Positions 1 through 8,914 are shown, numbered from the stretch's first letter. The stretch is DNA of 64,000 nt from RUG12783 sp946409545 (GCA_946409545.1 CAMJWT010000009.1:1-64000); one strand, 5' to 3'. The notes: generated by a model not told the origin, from the letters alone. Numbers and translations are program-made.

Positions 1-53
1 TCAATTAATCCTTTTTTACGATGAATTGTTGCCCATTTACTATGTCCACTCAT
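1..53 (-). CDS. yebC: YebC/PmpR family regulator, N-terminal fragment cut by window edge
   Basis: Only the first 17 codons are inside the window. They read MSGHSKWATIHRKKGLI, which is the highly conserved N-terminus of the YebC/PmpR family (usual length about 240 residues; DNA-binding regulator, and in recent work also linked to relief of ribosome stalling). The start ATG at 51-53 follows a good ribosome binding site (AGGAG, about 4 nt spacing). It begins 8 nt after the stop of the tadC-like gene, so it may be co-transcribed with the pilus operon. The family call rests on the N-terminal signature alone. Confidence 0.85.
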   Translation of the reverse strand, partial: MSGHSKWATIHRKKGLI

Positions 54-61
54 AACTTCTC

Positions 62-754
62 CTACCCTATATATTCGATAATGATTGGTCCTAAGATCAT
101 CAATAAAAGTAATGGAATAAAGAAAACAACAGAGATAACACTAATTTTTAGTGGAATCTTTGAAATATAAGCACGTGTCTCTAATATTTTTGTTTCCCTT
201 ATATAACTTAATTGATTTTTTAGGGTCTCATTAATATCATTACCCATTATACTTGCTTGTTTAATATTTAATAATATATTTTTTATACTATCACTTGGAA
301 TTCTTTTTGATAGGCTATCAACACTATCAACAAATGATTTACCAATATGAACTTCATTAAGCATTCTTTGAAATTCTGTTGATAATTCCGATTCAACACT
401 ATTACTTGTAAGTTCTATTGCTGAGAATAAATTATTACCAGATTCAACAGATAAAGATAAAACTTCAAAGAAGAAAATAGCTTCTTGTTCTAGTTTTTTC
501 TTTCTTCTTTTAATTCTTGAATCCAAAACAAGTGTTGGAATAAAGTAATAATATAAAAATACTATTATTGGGGCTAAAATATATCCCCATTCAATGAAAT
601 ATAATATCACAAAAAACAATACAATGCTAGATAGTAGACGGAAATTCAAGAAATTTAACGTTGTTATTTTGGTCTTTCCTAAAAGCATTATCTTACTATC
701 AATATCGTCATATGTTTTTTGATTATAAATTCTTCTTGAAAAACTATTTTCCAT
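62..754 (-). CDS. tadC: TadC-like type II secretion F-domain membrane protein
   Basis: 230 residues. Predicted inner-membrane platform protein of a Tad/Flp pilus. Two hydrophobic segments lie near residues 38-75 and a final pair near 200-229. Between them is the cytosolic GspF/T2SSF helical domain, with the typical motif region around FFEVLSLSVESGNNLFSAIE and KSFVDSVDSLSKRIPS. The start ATG overlaps the upstream tadB stop region (TAG-T-ATG) with an AGGAG site, so translation is probably coupled. Partner of TadB in forming the platform that converts ATP hydrolysis by TadA into pilin extrusion. Family assignment rests on domain pattern and operon context. Confidence 0.85.
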   Translation of the reverse strand: MENSFSRRIYNQKTYDDIDSKIMLLGKTKITTLNFLNFRLLSSIVLFFVILYFIEWGYILAPIIVFLYYYFIPTLVLDSRIKRRKKKLEQEAIFFFEVLSLSVESGNNLFSAIELTSNSVESELSTEFQRMLNEVHIGKSFVDSVDSLSKRIPSDSIKNILLNIKQASIMGNDINETLKNQLSYIRETKILETRAYISKIPLKISVISVVFFIPLLLLMILGPIIIEYIG

Positions 755-755
755 A

Positions 756-1763
756 CTAATACTCCTTTATCCTAATTACTCGTTTTACGACGATGATATA
801 TACAATATATAAAACTAGTATTACAAAGATAATTAAGAAACCTAACGGATTACTAAATAAAGGTACAAAATAAGTTGGATCCAAAACATATATTAAAAGT
901 ACAAATATTAAAGGAACTAATACTAATATTCGATATAGAAATTTAGCAGGAGCAGATAAATTCTTTAACTCTTCTTCTAACTTTCGGTTATCAAAAATTG
1001 TTCTTTCAATTGATGAAAATACTTTAATAATATTTCCACCAGTTTTATTTAAAATAGTTAAACTTGTTGCCATATATGTTGCTATTTGCATATTAACACG
1101 TTTACTAAATCTTTTAAAAACAGTTTCCAAATCAAGTCCATAATGCAAATCACGACTAATCTTTTTAAATTCTTCTTTTAAGTTACCCGATATTTCATTT
1201 TCGGTAATATCAATTGTTTGCATAATACTATGACCTACTTTAAATGAATTATTCATAATCGTAACCGCTTTTAACATCTCATTTTCCATATCTTTTTTTA
1301 CTAACTTATCTTTTCCAATTAGTAATAAATCAGGAACAAAGAAACCGATTATAAATCCTAAAATAATATTAGCAAAAGTAGCGTTCACAACATTATTGGC
1401 ATTACTTAATAACAATAAAATTATTATAAACAAACCACATAATACTTTAATTGTAATATAAGTCATTGGATTACTGTTTTCAGGATCATCTTTATTTGTA
1501 TATTTTTCATAATGTTTTGCATAATCTGAAAGGAAATAACTTTTTGATAAAATGCCATTTATAAAATCTCTTATTTTATGATAAATATTAATCAAATAGT
1601 CATATAGATTACTATTATCTTCTTTTTGAACATAATCATTTTTATTTAATCTCTTTTTATAACTAGATATTTTATTAAAATGATAATAGTAATATAAAGT
1701 AAGTAATATTAATAAAACTAAAATACTATTTATTATTAAAGCAAAAACTCTAACAAAAGACAT
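756..1763 (-). CDS. tadB: TadB-like type II secretion F-domain membrane protein
   Basis: 335 residues, the second platform protein of the Tad pilus. It has an N-terminal membrane helix (about 5-27), a basic cytosolic stretch, two helices near 100-150, the T2SSF helical domain (about 165-275; GHSIMQTIDITENEISGNL and LDLETVFKRFSKRVN are typical) and two C-terminal helices near 272-325. A strong AGGAG site precedes the ATG. It sits 14 nt downstream of tadA and 1 nt upstream of tadC, the usual Tad order A-B-C. Confidence 0.87.
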   Translation of the reverse strand: MSFVRVFALIINSILVLLILLTLYYYYHFNKISSYKKRLNKNDYVQKEDNSNLYDYLINIYHKIRDFINGILSKSYFLSDYAKHYEKYTNKDDPENSNPMTYITIKVLCGLFIIILLLLSNANNVVNATFANIILGFIIGFFVPDLLLIGKDKLVKKDMENEMLKAVTIMNNSFKVGHSIMQTIDITENEISGNLKEEFKKISRDLHYGLDLETVFKRFSKRVNMQIATYMATSLTILNKTGGNIIKVFSSIERTIFDNRKLEEELKNLSAPAKFLYRILVLVPLIFVLLIYVLDPTYFVPLFSNPLGFLIIFVILVLYIVYIIVVKRVIRIKEY

Positions 1764-1777
1764 TTTATCACTCCTTT

Positions 1778-3133
1778 CTATTCTTTATTTATATTCTTTT
1801 TACTAAAAACTCCTTCAAGGGTCTTAATACCATGATCAACAATCTTTGAATAAACTTTAGGAATACCTGGTAATTTAATAAAGTTACCATCGACTTCTCC
1901 TCTACTGGTTACACCATGTTGATGGAAAGTAAAGATTTCTTTAATTTCAATTTCATTTGATAAACCAACAATTTCACAAATACTTGTTATTTTTCTTCGA
2001 CCATCAGATAATCTTGATGTTGTAACAATAATATCAAGGGCATTCTTAATATATTCACGAATAGCTCGTACTGGTATTTCCATATCTCCCATCAATACCA
2101 TTGTCTCAAGTCTATTCAAGGCATCCATTGCACCATTAGCATGCAAGGTTGTTAAACTACCTTCATGACCTGTATTCATTGCCTGTAACATATCAAAAGC
2201 TTCACTACCACGAACTTCACCAACAATAATTCGATCAGGTCTCATACGTAGAGAGTTACGTACTAAGTCACGAATTGTTACTTCACCTTTGGCATCATAT
2301 TTAGTCTGTCTTGTTTCAAGTGAAATAATATGATCACCATTAAGTTTTAATTCGGCTGCATCTTCAATGGTGATAATACGTTCATCTTTACCAATAAAGT
2401 TTGATAAAACATTAAGGATTGTGGTTTTACCAGAACCAGTACCACCACAAACGATAATATTTAATTTAGATTTAACACAAGCCTCTAAGAATAATGCCAT
2501 ATCATTTGTTAATGTACCATTTGAAAGTAAATCATTAATACCATTTAAATTATTCCTAAACTTTCTTATGGTTATAACTGGTCCATTAAGAGAAAGTGGT
2601 GGGATAATCGCATTAACACGGCTACCATCAGGAAGACGTGAGTCAACCATTGGATTAGATACATCGATTGTTTTTCCAAGTGGTTGAACCATTCTTTGAA
2701 TTACTCTTAAAATATGATTATCATTGATAAATGATACACTTGTATCACGTACTAATTTACCATCTATTTCAACATATACTTCATCAGGAGCATTAACCAT
2801 AATTTCTGAAATATTTTGATCGTTTAATAATTCTGTAATTGGACCATACCCATTTATTTCATTATCAATCATATTGAAAATATGACTACGTTCAATATTT
2901 GATAAATCATATCCAGTAAGTGATTTATCAATTTGACTATTGATATAATCTTCAAACATTTCTGTTCCTGGGATATTATTATCAATAACATTTTGAATTA
3001 TCTCTCGACGAATTTTATCTAATAAGTTTTTATCTTTAAAAAAATCATAATCATTAATAACATCTACTTTTGATTCATTTAAATCAACTTGATATTCTTC
3101 AATTAATGATTTATTGTTCTTTTTCTTCTCCAT
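1778..3133 (-). CDS. tadA: TadA/CpaF-type pilus assembly ATPase
   Basis: 451 residues. Secretion/pilus ATPase of the VirB11/CpaF family, powering pilin assembly at the cytosolic face. The Walker A is CGGTGSGKTT (about residue 230), the Walker B region is RIITIEDAAELKL, and the His box is SLTTLHANG; GEVRGSEAFDMLQAMNTG is strongly diagnostic of CpaF/TadA. I place the start at the ATG at 3131-3133, after GAGGT with 8 nt spacing; a GTG lies one codon upstream. It overlaps the 3' end of the CpaE-like gene by 23 nt, indicating translational coupling. Confidence 0.95.
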   Translation of the reverse strand: MEKKKNNKSLIEEYQVDLNESKVDVINDYDFFKDKNLLDKIRREIIQNVIDNNIPGTEMFEDYINSQIDKSLTGYDLSNIERSHIFNMIDNEINGYGPITELLNDQNISEIMVNAPDEVYVEIDGKLVRDTSVSFINDNHILRVIQRMVQPLGKTIDVSNPMVDSRLPDGSRVNAIIPPLSLNGPVITIRKFRNNLNGINDLLSNGTLTNDMALFLEACVKSKLNIIVCGGTGSGKTTILNVLSNFIGKDERIITIEDAAELKLNGDHIISLETRQTKYDAKGEVTIRDLVRNSLRMRPDRIIVGEVRGSEAFDMLQAMNTGHEGSLTTLHANGAMDALNRLETMVLMGDMEIPVRAIREYIKNALDIIVTTSRLSDGRRKITSICEIVGLSNEIEIKEIFTFHQHGVTSRGEVDGNFIKLPGIPKVYSKIVDHGIKTLEGVFSKKNINKE

Positions 3134-3893
3134 CACTAGTTACCTCACACAATTTATTAGCGATATCAATAAACCACTTTTTATCTTTAGAATTAACAAA
3201 ATCTATTTTTTTATTTAATACTAGAATTTTGCCCTCCATTATATATTTATCAATATTTCTTATATATAAACTATCTTTAATAACATAATTAATTTTACGA
3301 TTAATTACATCACTAATATCTTTTTCATTAAAGAAATATTGTTTAGCTCGAAATGAATTATTTAATATTATTTCAACATTATCTCTTCCAATATTATTGT
3401 ATATATTTAAGATTTCTCTTGAATTTGCAATATCAAGGGAATCATTACTTATCATATAAAGAATAGTATTAGCAAGATCATGACCAATTAGTGATATTGG
3501 TGTTGGAATATGACTATTATCAATTAAAATAACATCATAATTATTTATAAAGGAATAAATAACTTTTTCCACAAATCTTGGGGATATTTTATTTCCTTGT
3601 CTTTGATCTTTACATGTTGGAAGAACATCAATGTAGTCACTATATTTATATAAGTAATCTTTAGCATCAACAAAACGATTATTAGCAAGATCTTCTAAGA
3701 AGTTATATACTGTTTTATCTTGATGAATATTAAGAAGGGTACTAATAACACCATTAAATAAATCAAGATCGATTAACAATACTTTTTTACCTAATGTTTC
3801 ATAAATACCTGCTAAATTAGTAAGAAAGATTGATTTTCCAACTCCACCTTTACCAGATGTAATAGAAATAATTTTAGCTCTTCTAAGTTCCAT
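3111..3893 (-). CDS. CpaE/TadZ-like MinD-family ATPase
   Basis: 260 residues. ParA/MinD-type ATPase with the deviant Walker A SGKGGVGKS at about residues 12-20 and LLIDLDLFNG as the A' / switch region. In Tad systems CpaE/TadZ localises the pilus machine at the membrane. Start chosen at the ATG at 3891-3893 after AGGAGG (5 nt spacing); longer readings begin in the Shine-Dalgarno region. There is no N-terminal receiver domain, unlike Caulobacter CpaE, so this is a short form. It lies between the TadE-like genes and tadA, which supports a pilus role over a chromosome or septum role. Confidence 0.82.
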   Translation of the reverse strand: MELRRAKIISITSGKGGVGKSIFLTNLAGIYETLGKKVLLIDLDLFNGVISTLLNIHQDKTVYNFLEDLANNRFVDAKDYLYKYSDYIDVLPTCKDQRQGNKISPRFVEKVIYSFINNYDVILIDNSHIPTPISLIGHDLANTILYMISNDSLDIANSREILNIYNNIGRDNVEIILNNSFRAKQYFFNEKDISDVINRKINYVIKDSLYIRNIDKYIMEGKILVLNKKIDFVNSKDKKWFIDIANKLCEVTSDGEEKEQ

Positions 3894-3901
3894 TGTTCCT
3901 C

Positions 3902-4258
3902 CTATACACAAAGTTTATTAATAACATTTTTATTTTCGTAGTTACCACAAAAATGATATGTTACAACATCTTTTTTGACGATGTTATTATTTTTTATACT
4001 AATAGAAATATTTACATAATTATCAGTAACATCAATATTAATTGTTTGATAATTAATATTAGCTTTTATCATCTCATCTATTTTTTCATTTTCTCTAATA
4101 TCATCTCTTACAACAATTTTTAAAGTATCATCAATGATATTTCGATTATGATTATTATTATATTCAATCATCAATCTCGTAATAATCAAGAATAAGAAGA
4201 TAATTAATACTGGTAATAAAAGAACGAAAAATACAAGTGATTGACCTTTATTATTCAT
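3902..4258 (-). CDS. TadE-like minor pseudopilin (second copy, divergent)
   Basis: 118 residues. Starts MNNKGQSLVFFVLLLPVL, a short charged leader followed by one long hydrophobic helix, the type IV pilin-like layout of TadE/TadF proteins; the rest is a small extracytoplasmic domain. The glutamate normally found five residues after the processing glycine is absent (Phe at that place), unlike the neighbour at 4251. The start ATG lies inside the end of the upstream gene (8-nt overlap), so the two are translationally coupled. Probable TadF-like minor pilin; the exact subfamily is uncertain. Confidence 0.75.
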   Translation of the reverse strand: MNNKGQSLVFFVLLLPVLIIFLFLIITRLMIEYNNNHNRNIIDDTLKIVVRDDIRENEKIDEMIKANINYQTINIDVTDNYVNISISIKNNNIVKKDVVTYHFCGNYENKNVINKLCV

Positions 4259-4589
4259 CAATAATCCTTCTTTCAAGAGTAACTTTATAAGGATTTGATA
4301 ATATTCTTTTCATACCAGGGGTCATTAGTTTAATTTTTGTTTCAAGTTTATAAGAATTAGTTGTTTCCTCTAAAGTTATCTTATATTCTTTATCACTATT
4401 AACATGGTTTCTAATTTCTGTTATATCTTTACCATTACTATGCATTTCCATACAATCACTCATAACATTTTCTAAGTGATTCTTTGCAAGAATGATATGA
4501 CCAATATCAAATACAACAAATATTAGTAAAATGATTACAGGTAGAACAAGGATAAATTCAACTAAAGCTTGTCCTTTTTTGTTAATCAC
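4251..4589 (-). CDS. tadE: TadE-like minor pseudopilin
   Basis: 112 residues. MINKKGQALVEFILVLPVI is the classic TadE N-terminus: Lys-Lys-Gly processing site, Glu at +5, then a hydrophobic helix. The remainder is a compact periplasmic-type domain. The initiation codon is GTG (4587-4589) preceded by GGGGTGG. It is the first gene of the pilus operon, about 25 nt downstream of a good promoter (4614-4642). Likely cleaved by a TadV-type prepilin peptidase, which is not encoded in this window. Confidence 0.85.
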   Translation of the reverse strand: MINKKGQALVEFILVLPVIILLIFVVFDIGHIILAKNHLENVMSDCMEMHSNGKDITEIRNHVNSDKEYKITLEETTNSYKLETKIKLMTPGMKRILSNPYKVTLERRIIDE

Positions 4590-4613
4590 AATACCACCCC
4601 TATTCTAATATTA

Positions 4614-4642
4614 ATTATACAATATATACATTTTAATTACAA
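4614..4642 (-). promoter_or_regulatory. Sigma-A type promoter of the tad operon
   Basis: On the minus strand: -35 TTGTAA (4637-4642), a 17-nt spacer, then -10 TATAAT (4614-4619), about 25 nt before the GTG of tadE. It lies just after the terminator hairpin at 4641-4670, so the pilus operon appears to be transcribed separately from the polA/small-protein unit upstream. Confidence 0.75.
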
Positions 4643-4670
4643 TAAAAAAGGAATGATTATCATTCCTTGT
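4641..4670 (-). terminator. Rho-independent terminator after the small helical protein genes
   Basis: Inverted arms AAGGAATG and CATTCCTT with a 5-nt loop, followed on the minus strand by a run of T. The T run is in the same place as the -35 of the tad promoter, so termination and re-initiation are packed together. The plus-strand reading also ends in T-rich sequence, but no plus-strand gene is nearby. Confidence 0.85.
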
Positions 4671-4680
4671 TTTTTAATGA

Positions 4681-5070
4681 TTAAAAACCAACTTGAACTG
4701 TAGTAGGTTGTTGATTATTTTTGCTTCCATCTTCTTCGTCTAAATTATTTAATAAATCCATCATCTCATTACCAGCTTCAAGTGTTTCTTGTTGTGATGC
4801 TAATTGTTCAAGTGAGTAATTTTGAACAGCACTATATAAAGCTCCAATTGAATTAGAGATTTCATCTTGTAATTGTTTTAATTTATTACCTATTTCGCTC
4901 CATACATTAGCTATTTCTCCATTAACTCTTCCGCTTACCATAGCATCTGCTGCTAATGCAGCTAAATTTCCTGCTGTTCCAAGGCCAGTCTCAGTAGCAT
5001 TATTAGCACCGTAACCATCACCTAATATTTGAATAGCATTTTGTAATTGCTCTGCTAAACCTTTATCCAT
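4681..5070 (-). CDS. Small helical protein, possible WXG100/ESAT-6-like secreted protein
   Basis: 129 residues, no signal peptide or membrane helix. It is mostly predicted helix, with a Gly/Ala-rich region (about 17-45), a central VWSEIG motif (W at about 57) followed by an amphipathic helix, and an acidic, Gln/Asn-rich tail. The size, two-helix layout and a W near the centre recall WXG100-type T7SS substrates, but the motif is not canonical. Good AGGAGG site. It is the last of three small genes behind polA and ends at a terminator. I cannot assign a function; a cytosolic or pilus-linked role is equally open. Confidence 0.7.
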   Translation of the reverse strand: MDKGLAEQLQNAIQILGDGYGANNATETGLGTAGNLAALAADAMVSGRVNGEIANVWSEIGNKLKQLQDEISNSIGALYSAVQNYSLEQLASQQETLEAGNEMMDLLNNLDEEDGSKNNQQPTTVQVGF

Positions 5071-5094
5071 TATATAATCCTCCTATTTCTTATT

Positions 5095-5379
5095 TTATTG
5101 ACCATTAGCATCATTAAGTTCCATTTGATAATTAATTGTACTAATTGTCTTTGGAACATAAGTATCTAATGCATTAGTAATCTTTGTTAATTTTGTCAAA
5201 ATTTTATCTAATTCTTGTTCTTCTTTTACACCAAAACCAGTCTTAGCAAATAACTCTTGAACATATCCGTCGCTTGAAAAAGCATTTAAAAATGCTTTAA
5301 GTGCTGCAACAACTTCATTTGTCTTTTTTTGACATTCAGTAACTTCTCTCTTAGCTTCTTCTAAACTATTATTTAACAT
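5095..5379 (-). CDS. Small helical protein of unknown function
   Basis: 94 residues from the ATG at 5377-5379, chosen because AGGAGG lies 8 nt upstream; the longer open frame to 5463 runs into the upstream terminator and has no such site. Two long amphipathic helices (about 1-30 and 50-90) are joined by a Gly-containing turn (SSDGYVQELFAKTGFG), a hairpin layout seen in ESAT-6-like and Lap-type T7SS partner proteins. There are no Cys pairs, signal peptide or membrane helix. Function unknown; likely acts with its two small neighbours. Confidence 0.7.
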   Translation of the reverse strand: MLNNSLEEAKREVTECQKKTNEVVAALKAFLNAFSSDGYVQELFAKTGFGVKEEQELDKILTKLTKITNALDTYVPKTISTINYQMELNDANGQ

Positions 5380-5462
5380 ACTACTTAATCCTCCTATCCT
5401 AATAGTAGCACAAACTATTTTACCTATCAATAAACTCTCTTTTATTTTTAATTTAGTTGACA

Positions 5463-5495
5463 CAAAAAAAAACAGTATACTTGATATACTGTTAT
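5463..5495 (-). terminator. Terminator hairpin overlapping the stop of the 73-residue gene
   Basis: Arms AACAGTATA and TATACTGTT around a 5-nt loop, followed by nine T on the minus strand. The hairpin includes the stop codon of the gene at 5492-5713. It should end most transcripts coming from fmt/polA, leaving the next two small genes to a lower level of read-through or to a weak internal promoter. Confidence 0.85.
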
Positions 5496-5713
5496 TTTTT
5501 TATAACATCACTCATTTGAGCTACGTTATTTTCAATCATTTTAATATTCAATTCATCTCTTGAAATAGATTCTTTTAAAGACGCTAAAATAGTAGCTTTA
5601 GTCTCAGAATCTAATCCATCAAGTTTGGTTGCAGCATCTTGATATTTTCTAATTCTATCACGTATTCTTCCAATTTCTGCTTTAGTATAATCTGACATAT
5701 TATTATAATCCAT
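5492..5713 (-). CDS. Small charged helical protein of unknown function
   Basis: 73 residues, almost entirely predicted coiled helix with alternating charge, opening MDYNNMSDYTKAEIGRIRDR. It starts 10 nt after polA with a strong AGGAGG site, so it is co-transcribed with polA. It lacks a membrane helix or recognisable domain. It clusters with two other small helical proteins; whether the trio are secreted partners, phage-like remnants or a housekeeping set cannot be told from the sequence. Confidence 0.7.
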   Translation of the reverse strand: MDYNNMSDYTKAEIGRIRDRIRKYQDAATKLDGLDSETKATILASLKESISRDELNIKMIENNVAQMSDVIKK

Positions 5714-5722
5714 TTTTCCCTC

Positions 5723-8311
5723 CTATTTGGCTTCATACCACGTACGACCATATTCTATATCAACTTTAAGTGGTACGTCAAGTTTATAAATATTTTCCAT
5801 TACATCACGAATTAATGTTTTCATTATTTCTACTTCATTCTCAGGTACATCGAAGACAAGTTCATCATGTACTTGTACTAACATTTTACTATTTAAGTTT
5901 TCTTCATCAATTCTTCTTTGCATTTCAACCATTGCCATTTTAATAATATCAGCAGCGGTTCCTTGAATTGGTGTATTCATAGCCATTCTCTCACCACTAC
6001 TTCTAATTAAATAGTTTTTATTATTAAGTTCTTCAATAACCCTTTTACGATTAAAAAGCGTTTTAACATAACCATTTTTATGAGCGTCTTCAACAATCTT
6101 TTTCATATATGTTGATATTTCTGGAAATGTTTCTAGGTAATTATCAATAAAGTCTTTAGCTTCATATAAGTTAATACCTAAATCTTCTGATAATCCAAAG
6201 CCACTTATTCCATAAATAATTCCAAAGTTAACAGCTTTAGCTTGTCTTCGCATATTTTTATCAACATTTTCAATTGGTACATGAAAAATATCACTAGCGG
6301 TTTTTGCATGAATATCAAGATCATTTGTAAAAGCATGAATCATATTTGTAGCATGAGACATATGAGCAAAAACACGTAATTCAATTTGCGAATAATCACT
6401 TGAGATAATAATACTATTTTCTCTTGGAATAAATGCTTTTCTTATTAATCTACCTTCTTCAAGACGAATTGGAATATTTTGTAAATTGGGTCTTTCACTT
6501 GATAATCTTCCTGTTCTTGTTAAAGTTTGATTATAAATAGTATGTATTTTACCATCACTTTTAATTTCTTCCATCAAACCAACTATATAATTACTTAATA
6601 ATTTAGATAAAGTTCTAAACTTTAATATTTTTTCAATTATTGGATAATCAGCAAGCTTATCAAGAATATCTTTACTTGTTGAATAATTACCGTCTTTTAC
6701 TCTCTTTGGATATGGTAACATCATTTTATTAAATAAAACATCACTTAATTGTTTAGGAGATGCAATATTAAATTCTACTCCTGCTAGTTCATAGATTTCT
6801 TTTTCTAAATTATTTATTTCTTTTTCAAGATCTTCTTTCATATTAAGTAAATAATTTTTATCTACTCTAAATCCAGTTTCTTCCATTTTAGCAAGAACAT
6901 AAACAAGTGGAAGTTCTATATCAAAATATAACTTTTCCATCTCTTCAGACTTTACTTCTTCTAAAAGTTCATTACGTTTTTCATAAATAAATGAACTTTT
7001 TTTACAAGTATCTTTAACATAAATATCTAATTCTTTTTCTTTAATCGTTATTTCACTTCCAAAGATTTTATCATAGAAGTTAATATCATAATCATAAGTA
7101 TTAGCAAGATACGCAATATCATTTTTTACATTTTTATTTAATAAATAAGCTTCTATCATTAAATCACGAACATTCTTATCAATACTTACATTATATTTAT
7201 CAAATATTACTAATACTTTCTTTAAATCATATGTTGTCTTACTTGCTCCATCATTAAAAATATCACTATTTTCTATCAATTCAAAAGGAACATAATAATT
7301 ATTTTTACTTGTAGAAATACTAACACCAAGTGGCTTCGCATCATGATAGTTATATCCAAGAACTTCAAGATAAAAACTATATTCTTTTTCAAGAATAAGT
7401 TCAGACAAATCATTAACTACTTTGTAAGAAAATTCTTTTTCAACTTTTTTCGTTTCTACTTTTTTTAACATTGAATAAAACTCAAGTTCATTTAAAATAT
7501 TTACATAATCATCATTATTACCCAAATATTTAATATTATCTATGTTAGTATCAATAGGTACTTCACGATAGATGGTGGCAATTTCATAACTTAGATATGC
7601 ATTATCTTTATCATTTTCTAACTTCTCTTTAGTTTTACCACTAATATCATTTATATTTTCATAAACGCCATCTAAAGAACCATATTTTTGTAGAAGTGAT
7701 AGAGCAGTCTTCTCACCTATTCCTTTAACACCAGGGATATTATCACTAGCATCTCCCATAAGCGATTTTATATCAACCATCTTCTTTGGATCATCAAGTC
7801 CATATGTGTTTTTAAACTCTACTTTATCCATCATGATATAATCTTTAGTTTTTAATAATTTAACTTTGTTTTTATCACTTATTAATTGTAATAAATCTTT
7901 ATCACTACTTATAATTAATCCTTCATAGTCATTACTTTTATCAATGACACTTGCAAAAGTACCTATAATATCATCGGCTTCATAATTATCAATTTCAAAA
8001 TACTTTATTCCCATCGCATCACATAGTCTACGTGATACTGGAAACTGTAATTTTAATTCATTAGGTGTCTCATCTCTTTTACCTTTATAAACATCATATT
8101 TTTCATGTCTAAAAGTTTTTCCTTTATCAAAAGCTACCATTAAATATTCTGGTTTTTCTTCATCAATTATTTTATGTAACATATTGATGAAACCAAAAAT
8201 AGCATTTGTTGGAAAACCTTTACTATTACGCATTAAATTACCATTATAAGCGGTTGCAAAAAAACTTCTAAATAATAAGTTATTACCATCAATTAGAACT
8301 ACTTTCTTCAT
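5723..8311 (-). CDS. polA: DNA polymerase I
   Basis: 862 residues, normal length for Bacillus-type Pol I; it fills gaps and removes RNA primers. The N-terminal 5'-3' exonuclease domain (about 1-290) has the metal-site run NYEADDIIGT and the H3TH region GVKGIGEKTALSLL. The middle 3'-5' exonuclease fold (about 295-450) lacks the DEDD catalytic set (YLEVLG where FDTET is expected), so it is probably non-proofreading. The polymerase domain has motif A SSDYSQIELR, the O-helix RRQAKAVNFGIIYG and motif C VQVHDELVFD. ATG follows GGAGTAA. It overlaps the upstream membrane-protein gene by 23 nt. Confidence 0.98.
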   Translation of the reverse strand: MKKVVLIDGNNLLFRSFFATAYNGNLMRNSKGFPTNAIFGFINMLHKIIDEEKPEYLMVAFDKGKTFRHEKYDVYKGKRDETPNELKLQFPVSRRLCDAMGIKYFEIDNYEADDIIGTFASVIDKSNDYEGLIISSDKDLLQLISDKNKVKLLKTKDYIMMDKVEFKNTYGLDDPKKMVDIKSLMGDASDNIPGVKGIGEKTALSLLQKYGSLDGVYENINDISGKTKEKLENDKDNAYLSYEIATIYREVPIDTNIDNIKYLGNNDDYVNILNELEFYSMLKKVETKKVEKEFSYKVVNDLSELILEKEYSFYLEVLGYNYHDAKPLGVSISTSKNNYYVPFELIENSDIFNDGASKTTYDLKKVLVIFDKYNVSIDKNVRDLMIEAYLLNKNVKNDIAYLANTYDYDINFYDKIFGSEITIKEKELDIYVKDTCKKSSFIYEKRNELLEEVKSEEMEKLYFDIELPLVYVLAKMEETGFRVDKNYLLNMKEDLEKEINNLEKEIYELAGVEFNIASPKQLSDVLFNKMMLPYPKRVKDGNYSTSKDILDKLADYPIIEKILKFRTLSKLLSNYIVGLMEEIKSDGKIHTIYNQTLTRTGRLSSERPNLQNIPIRLEEGRLIRKAFIPRENSIIISSDYSQIELRVFAHMSHATNMIHAFTNDLDIHAKTASDIFHVPIENVDKNMRRQAKAVNFGIIYGISGFGLSEDLGINLYEAKDFIDNYLETFPEISTYMKKIVEDAHKNGYVKTLFNRKRVIEELNNKNYLIRSSGERMAMNTPIQGTAADIIKMAMVEMQRRIDEENLNSKMLVQVHDELVFDVPENEVEIMKTLIRDVMENIYKLDVPLKVDIEYGRTWYEAK

Positions 8312-8912
8312 TATTTGTTACTCCATATTTTACTGTTAATTTATAACTATCAAATTCTCCAGTTGCTTTCATATAATTTGAATAATCAAAATCAATTTGA
8401 TAAATATTTTTATCTTTATCAACAAAGATTATTATTGGATTGGTACCATCTTCAAGATTTTCTTTATAATTTAATATTTTAGCAAGATCTTTATTAGTTA
8501 TTTCATATTTATAACTTATTAAGTCTGATCCATTTTCAACTTTTAATAAATATTTTGCATTTTTAATTATTTGTTTAATTGTATAAATATTAACTAATTC
8601 TTTATATTTATATTCAGATAATTCATAGTTTTCATCATCTCTAACACCAGAAAAAGTATAAGTGTTATCATTCTCTTCAATATAATAAGAATATTGATAA
8701 TTATTATTTTCAATCATATCTGTTTTATAAATAATATCTTCTTCTTTAACAGGAGGTACTTTAACTTGTTCTCTTGTTGTTCGTATAAAATATATTAATA
8801 AAGCAAAAAAGACAAAATAGAAACCAAAGAATAAAATCATTCTTCTTTTTTTAACATCTGGTTGTTCTTTCCAATCATTATAATTTTTAAACATTTCTTT
8901 TAATTTCTTCAT
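8289..8912 (-). CDS. Single-pass membrane protein of unknown function
   Basis: 207 residues. A cytosolic charged N-terminus (about 1-25) and one membrane helix (about 27-45) are followed by an extracytoplasmic domain rich in Tyr, Asn and acidic residues with alternating beta-strand pattern. No catalytic motif recognised. It lies between fmt and polA (3 nt from fmt, overlapping polA by 23 nt), so it is part of a tight operon; the context suggests no specific function. AAGGAG precedes the ATG. Confidence 0.8.
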   Translation of the reverse strand: MKKLKEMFKNYNDWKEQPDVKKRRMILFFGFYFVFFALLIYFIRTTREQVKVPPVKEEDIIYKTDMIENNNYQYSYYIEENDNTYTFSGVRDDENYELSEYKYKELVNIYTIKQIIKNAKYLLKVENGSDLISYKYEITNKDLAKILNYKENLEDGTNPIIIFVDKDKNIYQIDFDYSNYMKATGEFDSYKLTVKYGVTNNEESSSN

Positions 8913-8914
8913 AC

